Shown piece after piece: positions 44,401 through 52,022 of a stretch of 64,000 bases of DNA (positions are counted from its first letter, which is position 1; each line of letters begins with the position of its first letter). Under the pieces are notes generated by a model. That model had not been told where the DNA came from and ran no database searches. It worked only from the letters and a program-made list of their open reading frames with translations. Location: positions 6,758,001 to 6,822,000 of the forward strand of contig NZ_CP186274.1 in assembly GCF_049331405.1 (NCBI RefSeq), written 5' to 3'. The stretch is from PoT sp049331405. Lineage in GTDB: Bacteria; Planctomycetota; Planctomycetia; Isosphaerales; Isosphaeraceae. Made by a program: the position numbers and the translations under genes.

Positions 44401-47400
44401 CCGATCGTGGTCGATGCCATGGCGCTCGAGGCCGCGGGCCTGGGTCCGAAGTCCAAGACCACTTTGGCGGAGCCCGCCGCCAATACTGCGGGTGCCAGCT
44501 CCGCGAGGATGGTCCTCGGCTCGATGGGGGTGATGCTCGTCCCCATCGGCGACATGATCCTGGCGACGACGCGCGCCGAGTCTCCCGAGCGGGCAGGAGG
44601 CGCCTTCCAGGAGCCTGGCGGGCGTGACGGCTGGATCGTGCCGATGCGGGCGGCCACAGCCTGGGGCTCCGACGGCTCGGATCGGCTCCAGTCGGTGCCC
44701 CGTTGGCTGGGCGAGGTCACGCCAAGGTCTCGCGTCAGCGGGGAGCTCGTCGACTTCGAGACCCTCCGCGAAGGCTGGCGGATCTGGCGGTTCTCGGCTC
44801 TGGGCTGGCCCGAGCAGGGGATCAGCGTGCGGCTCGTGAATACGCGGGTCCACCAGGCCTGGCGCTGGGGCTGCATGGTCGCCATGATCCTGGCGGGGGT
44901 CGCCGCGCGTAACCTGCCCCGGCGGGTCCGGAGCCTCGGGTTGGCGACGCTCGTGGCCATCGGGATCTTGATCTCGAGCACCCCTTTGCAAGGGCGGTTC
45001 GAGTCGGTTGTGACGGGAATCCTCGTCGGGGCCTTGGCGGTCCTCTTCTACTGGCTCGGCAGGGCCTGGAAGCCCGGCGATCGTCCTCGAATGCGGACGG
45101 CACCCAACTCCTCGCTGGTCCGGGTTCCCGCAGGCGTGGCCTTGCTGCTGGCCGTCGCCCTCGGCAGCGGCCTGCTGACCATCTGGGATCGCCCCGCGCG
45201 GGCCCAGGCCGAGGCCGCCCGCACGATTCTCATCGCCTTCCCGTTCGAGGGCCAGGCCGACCCCGCTCGAAAACCCGATCGGGCGATCCTCCGACTGGAC
45301 GACTACGAATACCTGAAATCGTTGGCCGAGCGGGCCGCCCCCGCGACGCTCCCCGGCGTCTCGGCGCTCGGCGTGACGCATCGGGTGACCTCCAAATCGG
45401 AACGGCAATGGGTCGTCGAGTCCGAGTATGAGCTCGTCGCCGACGGATCCTCTCCAGCGACCTGGAGCGTGCCCGTCGGCGCCGCACGCGACCTCGTGGC
45501 GACGCTCGACGGTGCCCTCGCGCCGTTGCAGATCAGCGACGCCGGGCGTGTGGCGATGATCGCGGTCTCTGGCCCGGGGACGCATCATCTCTCGATCAAG
45601 CGAACAATCGTCGCCCAGCAGTCCGAGGCAGGGGAAAACCTCCTCCTCCCGATCAACCCGCTCGCGGCGGCCCGCGTCGTCGTGCAGCAAGGGCCCGAGT
45701 CGGCAACCCTCGAAATCCCCGGCGCCCGCGGCAAGGTCGCGGCGCGAGGTTCGAACATCGAGGGGGACCTCGGGCCGATCGACCAGCTCGAATTGCGATG
45801 GCTGTCCAAGCGAAAGATTCCGCGCACGGTCCAGTCGGGGACCGTCGACGGCCTGATCCTCTGGGACGCCGAGCCGGCCGGGGACCGTGTCCGGGCGAGG
45901 CTCACCTACCGCAACCCAGGCGGTAGCTCGCGAATCAGGCTCCAGCTCCAGCCCGGCCTGATCATCCGGCCCGTGAGCCTCCCCGGGCTGCTCGACGCCA
46001 CATGGCAAGGAACTCCCGAGAGGCCGGAATGGGTCGCGAGCGTCGAGCCCCCCCTGCCCGATGGCGCGGCCATCCTGCTCGAGTTCTGGAGGCCTCGCGA
46101 CCCGTCGAATGCGGCCAATGCCGCCGCGCGACGGCTCCCGGTCGTCGAGCCGGTCGGGGTCGAGCGCTACTCCGGCGCGATAGGCTTCCGGAGGCCCGCC
46201 GACTGGACGGGGCGGCTCGCGACACTCAGCGGCCTCGATTCGATCACCGAGGAGGCCTTCGTCCGCGCCTGGGGCACCCTGCCCGCCGAGCCCCTGACGC
46301 TCTCCGGGGCCATGCGGTTCACGAGGGCGCCGGAGCTCAGCATCGCGACGGGCCCGCCCCGAGACCGACCGTCCGTGCAGCCTCGCGTCCGCCTCACGAT
46401 CGGCCCCGGGCGGCTCGGGTTCGACATGAGGATCGACCTCCGCGACCCGTCGGGGACCACGAATCAGCTCGCCTTCGAGGTTTCCAGGGGTCTTCGGATC
46501 GTCCAGGTCGACGGGGACGGCCTCACGGATTGGGGACGCGACGGGGATACGCTCCGACTCCGCTTCGATGGGGCCTCGGCCAAGCGGCGGCAGATCCGGG
46601 TCCAGGGCTGGGAGGCCGTGATTTCGGATCCGCTCTCGACGATTGCCACGAGCCAGGACATGAGCGTACCCTGGCCGGATTGGGTCGAGGCGGAGGCCCG
46701 TCCGGGGATGCTTTCGATCGACAGCCCGACCCCGTTCCAGCTCGCCACCAACACGGGCGTCGCCCCGCTTGAGGCGGTCCAGGCGGAACCCGACGCCTCG
46801 GCGGCCTTGCCCCATCGGAGGTCGTTCCAGGTGACGACGGCGGAAGGCCTTGGCAAGCTGCGCTGGGAGGTCGAGCCGGCTCGGATCAACGTCGCGATAC
46901 GGAGTCATGTCACGATCCATCCCGACTGGGCGGAGTGGGTTGCCGTGGTCCGCTACGAGGTCTCGGGAGGTGCCTGCGACGCGGTGCATCTCCGCCTGCC
47001 GAGCACCTGGGCCTCGACGGCCGAGGTCGCAATCGCCGGGGATACCCACCAACTGACGTCGGAGGCCCGCGACGCGACGACCTTCTGGGCGATCCGCCCC
47101 GAGCGGCCCTTCTGGGGCTCGCAGCAGTTGATCGTCCGCGCGACGAGGCCGATCAGCGCCGGAGAAACCCTGGCCTTCCCCGACCTTAACCCGCTCGGCA
47201 AAGGCTCGGTTGATACGTACCTGGCGATCACCAATGCGTCGGGCCGGGAGCTCGCCACCGAGGGCTCGCCGGGCGTCCAGCAGATCGACGACCGGAACCA
47301 ATTTCTCGATGATGTATTCACCTTGTTACCAGGATTTCGTGAGAGCGTCTTCCACGTGAGGTCGACATCCTGGTCGCTGAAGGTGATCCCGTCCAGGGGG

Positions 47401-48495
47401 GCACGCCTGACCGGGGCCGACGCCAGGCCGGCGCGCGTCGCCCTCGCCGACCTCGGCTGCGAGGTGATGGGGGACGGCTCGGTGCTGGGGCTCGCCCGCT
47501 ATGAGGTCGAGCCACACTCGGGGACTTTCCTTCCACTCGAGTTGCCGGCCGGGGCCGAGCTGCTCTGGACCTCGGTCAATAACCTCGCCGAGCGGGCCCT
47601 CAAGTCGGTCTCGGGGCAGTGGGTCATCCCGATCGACGACGAGGCGGTCAGCCACGTCTCCCTGATCTGGCGAGGGGGGCCGGTCGCGCCGGAGCCGCTG
47701 AAAGGGCAGCCGGTCTCTCTCCCGACCCTGACGCAAGCCAAGGTGACGACGCTCCTCACCGTGCGGGCTCCCGCCACGGTCAAGCTCGTGCCCACCGACC
47801 GCCGCCTCGTCGCCGTCCCGAGGGATCGGATCGAGACCGAGAAGGCGGAGTGGCTGAAACGCTCGATCCAGGACGAACTCGTCAAGATCGACCGCAGCTC
47901 CTTGCGCGATCGTTCCCGGCTCATGTCGGCATTACTCCGCTTCGAGCTCGTCCTGCGCTCGGCCGACCGCTCGGCGGCCTGGGATCCGTCGTCGTTGAAC
48001 ACGCAAGGGTCGTGGGTGGATAGCCTGCGGCATCGGCTCCGTGTGCTCCGCTCGTCGCTACTCGAGCCGATCGAGATGGCGGGGCTTGAGGAGCTGCCGC
48101 GCAGGGTCCAGGCCCACATGGGGCAGGTCCCTGAGAATGCGGAGGATGCCTCGATCGAGGTCCCGGAACCCCTCGCCCCCGTCCGACTCCAGCATTCTGG
48201 GCAGCCGCACCATTACCTCATCGAAGACACGACCATCGGCGAGTCGAAGCCGACCTCGCTCCTGAATGCGGAACTGGCCCCGAAATCCGCCCGTAACGCC
48301 GACGAGCAACCCGGCCTCGTGCTCACGGCCATGTTCGCTCCGGTCGTCGTCTGCGGCCTCCTGAGCGAGCGCGTGCGGACCAGGCGAGTCGGTGCCCTGG
48401 CATCGGTGGTGGCCTTGTTCGTCCTGGGCGTCATCGCCGGGCCGCTCGTCTTCGTGGCGGCGATCGCCTTGGTGCTGGTCGGGCGCTACGGTTGA
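41410..48495 (+). CDS. Giant exported protein, apparent fusion of two modules (modules 2 and 3)
   Basis: One uninterrupted frame of about 2,360 residues. ATG 41410 has AAGGA 7 nt upstream; ATG 41362, overlapping the previous stop, is the alternative and adds 16 residues. The N-terminus has a hydrophobic export segment (LLALLAYVLASTLAAA), then about 1,100 beta-rich residues. Three membrane helices lie at roughly 44860-45060. A second signal-like segment (VPAGVALLLAVALGSGLL, then ARAQA) is at about 45120-45215. Another roughly 1,000 beta-rich residues follow, then two C-terminal helices (48319-48492). Each half mirrors the preceding gene product. No known domain is recognised. Probably co-transcribed with the upstream giant gene; an envelope complex is the simplest inference. 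Confidence 0.75.
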   Translation: MGSKAGDRVLPAGPANDRTRADGAKPRLLALLAYVLASTLAAAPPDVISVQVPASKVDTVFPVGTQLRGTTAAELDTLVTKAREGSRQESRETPPRLLRAKHTARWDQGALIGRSELIVANEAGRPAVLTLSPWSPAITRSDEKANRLRMSDGGQTAVLVDPTDSTITLGWQLQARPNSSGKGFSLGLPESVTTSLELELPAGWVPEGVEGIWQGPREAGDASRKLWQFDGRGGQLNLRISDRNVRGIAPTDMGVWVSGPTRVELAEASANWTTDWEVQLAPRGTRRIQVELDPGLEFLDATGPGVESSSAEIVENRTRVSVQFSAKLTGSTHVKFRAFTRVPSEGPWAIPAIRPIDALWTGGRTSLKLDASRIISACREQAGRRVAPEPKEVSEGNLVVFEANEPKSVAVLDFSRPKVEASVEVQGQLQLGNSAPRLEARCTWRLQRGVLLGLDVDLPPAWVPELVQFEGISAAPAWHSESRPGGEVRVHVMPPSGDFSRNDLVLVVAATATFPGGRGPMSLPRVRPVGVRVSDERWVAKTEAGLSLQPTAAKGLAWIDPKLIASTPEREKSGSAFREALAWRWLTDRAEARVERERVESEATGSVVLVANLTRDRLSLDWTIRVPRPQGAQRTLLLAVTDPVAPLKSWRFTEEGSGLDVPFQSVNPAKHPSLILPENSEAWELRLPSPARGPFTIRGRLDLPWKGRGQVPLLTLADRVQCRNVVLVQESREVRSKVESDGLERLDPSVTAEALELISETSGDAGDLMGTRRRAVHAFSYLRRGGRLALTTERLDPAQSEGVIDRAVLTTFVDPAGPSRHCLALRVASNGARSLTIGLPAGATLLRARRDGQPLVPIETDGGFSLPLNGLVSSRGISTIALDYLTPMRDAGADRVLRPERPASSMPFLAFRWEIVAPKAWRIDQVRGSLTKADPDPAESWIGDVLGGLSSSWDPRRSLTNLTRKEIFDSFDRRGLGAKHQEITLGELLTRFDVGPWPIVVDAMALEAAGLGPKSKTTLAEPAANTAGASSARMVLGSMGVMLVPIGDMILATTRAESPERAGGAFQEPGGRDGWIVPMRAATAWGSDGSDRLQSVPRWLGEVTPRSRVSGELVDFETLREGWRIWRFSALGWPEQGISVRLVNTRVHQAWRWGCMVAMILAGVAARNLPRRVRSLGLATLVAIGILISSTPLQGRFESVVTGILVGALAVLFYWLGRAWKPGDRPRMRTAPNSSLVRVPAGVALLLAVALGSGLLTIWDRPARAQAEAARTILIAFPFEGQADPARKPDRAILRLDDYEYLKSLAERAAPATLPGVSALGVTHRVTSKSERQWVVESEYELVADGSSPATWSVPVGAARDLVATLDGALAPLQISDAGRVAMIAVSGPGTHHLSIKRTIVAQQSEAGENLLLPINPLAAARVVVQQGPESATLEIPGARGKVAARGSNIEGDLGPIDQLELRWLSKRKIPRTVQSGTVDGLILWDAEPAGDRVRARLTYRNPGGSSRIRLQLQPGLIIRPVSLPGLLDATWQGTPERPEWVASVEPPLPDGAAILLEFWRPRDPSNAANAAARRLPVVEPVGVERYSGAIGFRRPADWTGRLATLSGLDSITEEAFVRAWGTLPAEPLTLSGAMRFTRAPELSIATGPPRDRPSVQPRVRLTIGPGRLGFDMRIDLRDPSGTTNQLAFEVSRGLRIVQVDGDGLTDWGRDGDTLRLRFDGASAKRRQIRVQGWEAVISDPLSTIATSQDMSVPWPDWVEAEARPGMLSIDSPTPFQLATNTGVAPLEAVQAEPDASAALPHRRSFQVTTAEGLGKLRWEVEPARINVAIRSHVTIHPDWAEWVAVVRYEVSGGACDAVHLRLPSTWASTAEVAIAGDTHQLTSEARDATTFWAIRPERPFWGSQQLIVRATRPISAGETLAFPDLNPLGKGSVDTYLAITNASGRELATEGSPGVQQIDDRNQFLDDVFTLLPGFRESVFHVRSTSWSLKVIPSRGARLTGADARPARVALADLGCEVMGDGSVLGLARYEVEPHSGTFLPLELPAGAELLWTSVNNLAERALKSVSGQWVIPIDDEAVSHVSLIWRGGPVAPEPLKGQPVSLPTLTQAKVTTLLTVRAPATVKLVPTDRRLVAVPRDRIETEKAEWLKRSIQDELVKIDRSSLRDRSRLMSALLRFELVLRSADRSAAWDPSSLNTQGSWVDSLRHRLRVLRSSLLEPIEMAGLEELPRRVQAHMGQVPENAEDASIEVPEPLAPVRLQHSGQPHHYLIEDTTIGESKPTSLLNAELAPKSARNADEQPGLVLTAMFAPVVVCGLLSERVRTRRVGALASVVALFVLGVIAGPLVFVAAIALVLVGRYG

Positions 48496-48528
48496 GCGTT
48501 CGGAAACGATCCCGCGGGGCGCAAACGA

Positions 48529-48563
48529 CGAACGCCGCCGTCGAGCCTCGACGGCGGCGTTCG
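48529..48563. terminator. Perfect hairpin between convergent genes
   Basis: CGAACGCCGCCGTCGA (48529-48544) and its complement (48548-48563) form a 16-bp stem with a 3-nt loop. A short T-run (TCGTTTG) follows on the minus strand. It separates the giant gene from the DUF1501 gene. Confidence 0.75.
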
Positions 48564-48596
48564 GGAAGGCTCAACGGGTGATCCAGGCCTTGGAGG

Positions 48597-49886
48597 TCAG
48601 ATCAACTCGGCGATCGGCTTGCCGGCGTCGACGAGCTTGATCGGACGGCCGCGGGGGGTGGTCCACTGGGTGGCGAGGTCGAGGCCCATCGCCTTGGTCA
48701 TGGTGGCGATGACGTCCATCGGGCCGACGGGCTTGTCGACGATGTCGACGCCGTCCTTGTCGGTCGCGCCCACGGCCTGGCCGCCCTTGATGCCCCCGCC
48801 GCCGAGCACTACCGACCAGCTCCGCGGCCAGTGGTCGCGGCCGGCGTCCTGGTTGATCCTCGGGGTCCGACCGAAGTCGCCCATCCAGGCGATGACCGTG
48901 TCGTCGAGCAAGCCGCGCTGTTCGAGGTCGGCGACGAGGGCGCCCATCCCTTTGTCGAGCTCGGGGAGGAGCCGCTTGGACAGCGTGTCGAAGGCGTTGG
49001 CGTGGGTGTCCCAGCCGCCGAGGCTGACCTCGACGAAGGTGACGCCCATCTCGACGAGCTTGCGGGCCATGAGGCAGCCGGCGCCGAACGAGCCGCGGCC
49101 GTAGGCGTCGCGGACTTCGGCGGGCTCGCTGTCGAGGCTCAGGGCGGCCCGGGTCGAGCCGGATTGCATCATCTTCACGGTCTTGGCGTAGACGGCGTGG
49201 TGGTCGGTCGCCCCCTGCCCCCGGCGCTGGGAGATGAAGTTGCGCTCGACGAGGTTGAGCATCTGGAGCCGACGCTCCATGCGTTCGTCGCCGATGCCGT
49301 CCGGCGGGCTCAGGTTCGCGACCTTGCCGTTGGGGTTGTTGACGACGAACGGCGAGTGGGCCATGCCCAGGAAGCCCGCGCCGACGCCCGGCCCGTTGAT
49401 CGAGATGGCGTGGGGCAAGGCGAGCTCATTGTTCCTCGAGCCGAGCTCATAGGCGAAGGCCGAGCCGAAGCTGGAATGCACCACGGTCGGGTTGGGGGCA
49501 TACCCCGTGTGCATCATGTACGTGCCGCGGTCGTGGTTCCCCTCTTTCGAGTTGAGGGACCGGACGACGCTCAGGTGCTTCATCTGCTTGGCGACGTTCG
49601 GCAGGTGCTCCGAGATCATGACGCCGTTGGCCGAGGTCTCGATCGGCTTGAACGGGCCGCCGTTCTTCTCGCTCTCGGGCTTGAGATCCCACGTATCCAT
49701 GTGGCTGGGACCGCCGCCCATCCACAGCAGGATGCAGCTCTTCGTCTTCTTGCCGCGGGTCTGCTGGGCGTTCGCCTCGAGCGACCCGAGGAATTGCACG
49801 GCCGGGACGGCCATGGCGCTCGCCGCCATGTGGCCGAAGAAGTGTCTGCGGGACATCCCGCTAGGAAGGATCAGGCGGTCTGACAT
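48597..49886 (-). CDS. DUF1501 protein, Tat-exported (second pair)
   Basis: A 429-residue DUF1501 protein. The twin-arginine signal is MSRRHFFGHMAASAMAVPA near residue 11, cleaved after ANAQ. Family blocks include ILLWMGGGPSHMDTWDLKPE near 52-71, VEVSLGGWDTHANAFDTL near 285, IAWMGDFGRTPRINQDAGRDHW near 330 and GPMDVIATMTKAMGLD near the end. AAGGGGG precedes ATG 49886. It is the downstream gene of its pair, 89 bp after the DUF1549 gene, the opposite order to the pair at 22633-26272. The two DUF1501 proteins are clearly different subfamilies. Role unknown. Confidence 0.88.
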   Translation of the reverse strand: MSDRLILPSGMSRRHFFGHMAASAMAVPAVQFLGSLEANAQQTRGKKTKSCILLWMGGGPSHMDTWDLKPESEKNGGPFKPIETSANGVMISEHLPNVAKQMKHLSVVRSLNSKEGNHDRGTYMMHTGYAPNPTVVHSSFGSAFAYELGSRNNELALPHAISINGPGVGAGFLGMAHSPFVVNNPNGKVANLSPPDGIGDERMERRLQMLNLVERNFISQRRGQGATDHHAVYAKTVKMMQSGSTRAALSLDSEPAEVRDAYGRGSFGAGCLMARKLVEMGVTFVEVSLGGWDTHANAFDTLSKRLLPELDKGMGALVADLEQRGLLDDTVIAWMGDFGRTPRINQDAGRDHWPRSWSVVLGGGGIKGGQAVGATDKDGVDIVDKPVGPMDVIATMTKAMGLDLATQWTTPRGRPIKLVDAGKPIAELI

Positions 49887-49975
49887 CGGTCGAAAACCCC
49901 CTTGAGCCCCGGATTCCGAGGCGTTTTCGGGATGACGCGTTCCGGGCAGGCCCAACCTGCCCGGAGACACTCGGT

Positions 49976-51673
49976 TCAATGGTTCAGGACGAACTCGTTG
50001 GAATTGAGCAGGGACCAGAAGAGGTCCTCAAGGACGTAGACCGTGTCGGGGTTCGACCCCAGGTAGCTTCTGGCCATGTTCATCTCGCCGCGTGAGGGGG
50101 CACGGCTCAAGGCGGCCAGGAAGAGGTTATTGACCATGTACAGCTCGGGGGCGACCTTCCCTTGTCGGAGGGCCCTCGTCTTGAGGTCCTCGAGGAAGCT
50201 GCCCGACTTACCGCCGACGGCCTTCGCCATCAGCTCGCCGTTCATCATCATGAGGGCCTGGGGGATCGTGCCGTTGAAGGTGGTCGTCTCCCCTTCCTCG
50301 TCGTTGGCGAAGGCGAAGACGAACTGGCCCAGCCAGGCGTCACGCTGCTTGTCCATGTTGTTCGCCCCTCCGGCCTTGTGGGCGGCCGTTGCCGTGAGGA
50401 GCGAGTCGAAGAGTTGCTCGGGAGAAAAGGGCTTCAGCGCCATGTGGCTGAAGAGGGTCTCGTCCTTGTCGTTGGACTTCGTCATCGCGCTGGACAGGTT
50501 GTACGCCTGGCTGTTCATGATCCAGCGGATCAGGGACTTCACGTCGTAGTTGCTGGCCTGGAATTCCTTGGCCAGGGCATCGAGCAACTCGGGGTGGCTC
50601 GCGGGGTTGTGGGCCCCGAAGTCGTCGACCGGGTTCACGAAGCCCCTGCCGAAGAAGTAGCCCCACATCCGGTTCACGAAGGCCTTGGCGAAGTCGTCAT
50701 TCTTGGGGTCGGTGATGAGCTTGCCGAGCTCGACACGGCGGTCGACGTCGGTCCCCTGGCTGATCTTGCGGCCATCGAGGAACCGGGGGAAGGCGATGCC
50801 CATCAGGCCGTTGCGCTTGTCGAAGCTGGCGTAGGCGTCGGTCGGCTCGTCGGTCATCTCGGTGTGGTCATACACCTCGGCGCCGGTGGCGTCTTCCTTG
50901 CGGACCTCCTCGGCCTTCACCCCCTTGTAGAAGGCGTTGATGCCCCAGAAGTCCGCCTGCTTCCAGTCGTTGGAGGGGTGGTCATGGCATTGGGTGCACT
51001 GGATCTGCTGGCCGAGGAAGACGCGAGTCGTCACCGAGGTCAGCGGCACGGCCCCCATGTCCAGGTGGGACAACGGGAAGTTCACCGCGCCGTTTTCTTT
51101 GTTCGAGCCCTTGGCAGTAATCAGATCGAAGGCGACTTCATTCCAGGGGCGGTCGGCGTTGAACTGCTTCCGGAGCCAGGCGGAGAGCGCGGCGCGGTCG
51201 ACCATCCGATCCTGCTGCTTCCGACCGATCAGGACGACCGTGAAGACGTTGCCGAAGTTTTTGGCGAAATCCTCGTGCTTGAGCAGGTATTCGACCAGCT
51301 TCGCCCGCTTCCCCTTCTCTTTGGAGTGGAGGAACGCGGAAGCCTCTTCGATATTGGGGATCCGGCCGAGGACGTCGAGATAGGCCCGACGCAGATACTC
51401 CTCGTCGGTGCATTCCTTCGAGGGCTTGATTTTGGCCTCGTCCCACGACTCCTTGATCATCCTATCCAGGAAGTCGGGTTTGAGCTTCCCGGGCGTCGCA
51501 TTCGACTCCGAGGCCCCCTTGGAATCGGTGGCGACAGTCGGCTTGGCGTCGGCGGCCTTTGGGCTGGGCTTGCTGGTGTCGCCCGCGTGCGAGAACTGCA
51601 CCCCTGCCAGGATCATGGGGATCGCAACGACCGTCGTGCGCGAGAGCGCTCGCCAGATAGGACACGTTCTCAT
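49976..51673 (-). CDS. DUF1549/DUF1553 protein (second pair)
   Basis: A 565-residue exported protein with an N-terminal signal (hydrophobic residues 13-25, SHAGD cleavage region) and a Lys/Pro/Ala linker. The DUF1549 region (about 65-250) has LRRAYLDVLGRIPN and CTQCHDHPSNDW near residue 224, a possible haem or metal site. The DUF1553 region (about 310-555) has FVNRMWGYFFGRGFVNPVDD and ends LLNSNEFVLNH. It is shorter than the first copy. AGGAG lies 8 nt before ATG 51673. It heads a two-gene operon with the DUF1501 gene. The upstream region is rich in TTGAC motifs. Confidence 0.88.
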   Translation of the reverse strand: MRTCPIWRALSRTTVVAIPMILAGVQFSHAGDTSKPSPKAADAKPTVATDSKGASESNATPGKLKPDFLDRMIKESWDEAKIKPSKECTDEEYLRRAYLDVLGRIPNIEEASAFLHSKEKGKRAKLVEYLLKHEDFAKNFGNVFTVVLIGRKQQDRMVDRAALSAWLRKQFNADRPWNEVAFDLITAKGSNKENGAVNFPLSHLDMGAVPLTSVTTRVFLGQQIQCTQCHDHPSNDWKQADFWGINAFYKGVKAEEVRKEDATGAEVYDHTEMTDEPTDAYASFDKRNGLMGIAFPRFLDGRKISQGTDVDRRVELGKLITDPKNDDFAKAFVNRMWGYFFGRGFVNPVDDFGAHNPASHPELLDALAKEFQASNYDVKSLIRWIMNSQAYNLSSAMTKSNDKDETLFSHMALKPFSPEQLFDSLLTATAAHKAGGANNMDKQRDAWLGQFVFAFANDEEGETTTFNGTIPQALMMMNGELMAKAVGGKSGSFLEDLKTRALRQGKVAPELYMVNNLFLAALSRAPSRGEMNMARSYLGSNPDTVYVLEDLFWSLLNSNEFVLNH

Positions 51674-52022
51674 CGTCCCACTCCTGATAGAGGCCGAGGC
51701 CCTACAGATCGGAACCTGCGCGTGAGTTGATTCCCGAACTCTGATTTGACCGGTTGAGTCTCAGACTACGTCAAAGTATCAGGATTGGTCAAAGAGAATC
51801 TGCAGGGAAGCAAGGAATTCTGCGTGGTTGACCACATCGTCGAATGCATTGACCATTGCATGACACGTACGGAGCGTGACGGCGTGCGTGACACCGCTTT
51901 GTGACAAATTTTGGGAGCGACATTCTGGACGGTCGAAAAGAAACAAGGCCCTGCGCCGGGTGGAGTTCGGCGCGGGCCTTGATCTGTTAGATTTCGATCC
52001 CGAATGAGAGCGAGTCGAAGGC
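51674..52022. other. Intergenic region with clustered TTGAC motifs
   Basis: 349 bp without a gene. It contains the ABC-transporter terminator (51945-51982). It also has five TTGAC cores on either strand between 51746 and 51854, three of them as TTGACC on plus and the others as GTCAA. These could be -35 elements or operator half-sites for the DUF1549 operon. Confidence 0.5.
51945..51982 (-). terminator. Intrinsic terminator of the ABC transporter gene
   Basis: CAAGGCCCTGCGCCG (51945-51959) and CGGCGCGGGCCTTG (51969-51982) pair with one bulged base. On the minus strand the hairpin is followed by TTTCTTTTC. Confidence 0.8.

Noticed and set aside
43678..47301. 1207-codon minus-strand frame inside the giant gene
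   Set aside because: It is Arg/Pro/Gly-biased with no motif or start site; the plus-strand frame has helices and repeated motifs.
50162..51730. 522-codon plus-strand frame opposite the DUF1549 gene
   Set aside because: Antisense shadow; composition unlike a protein and no start site.
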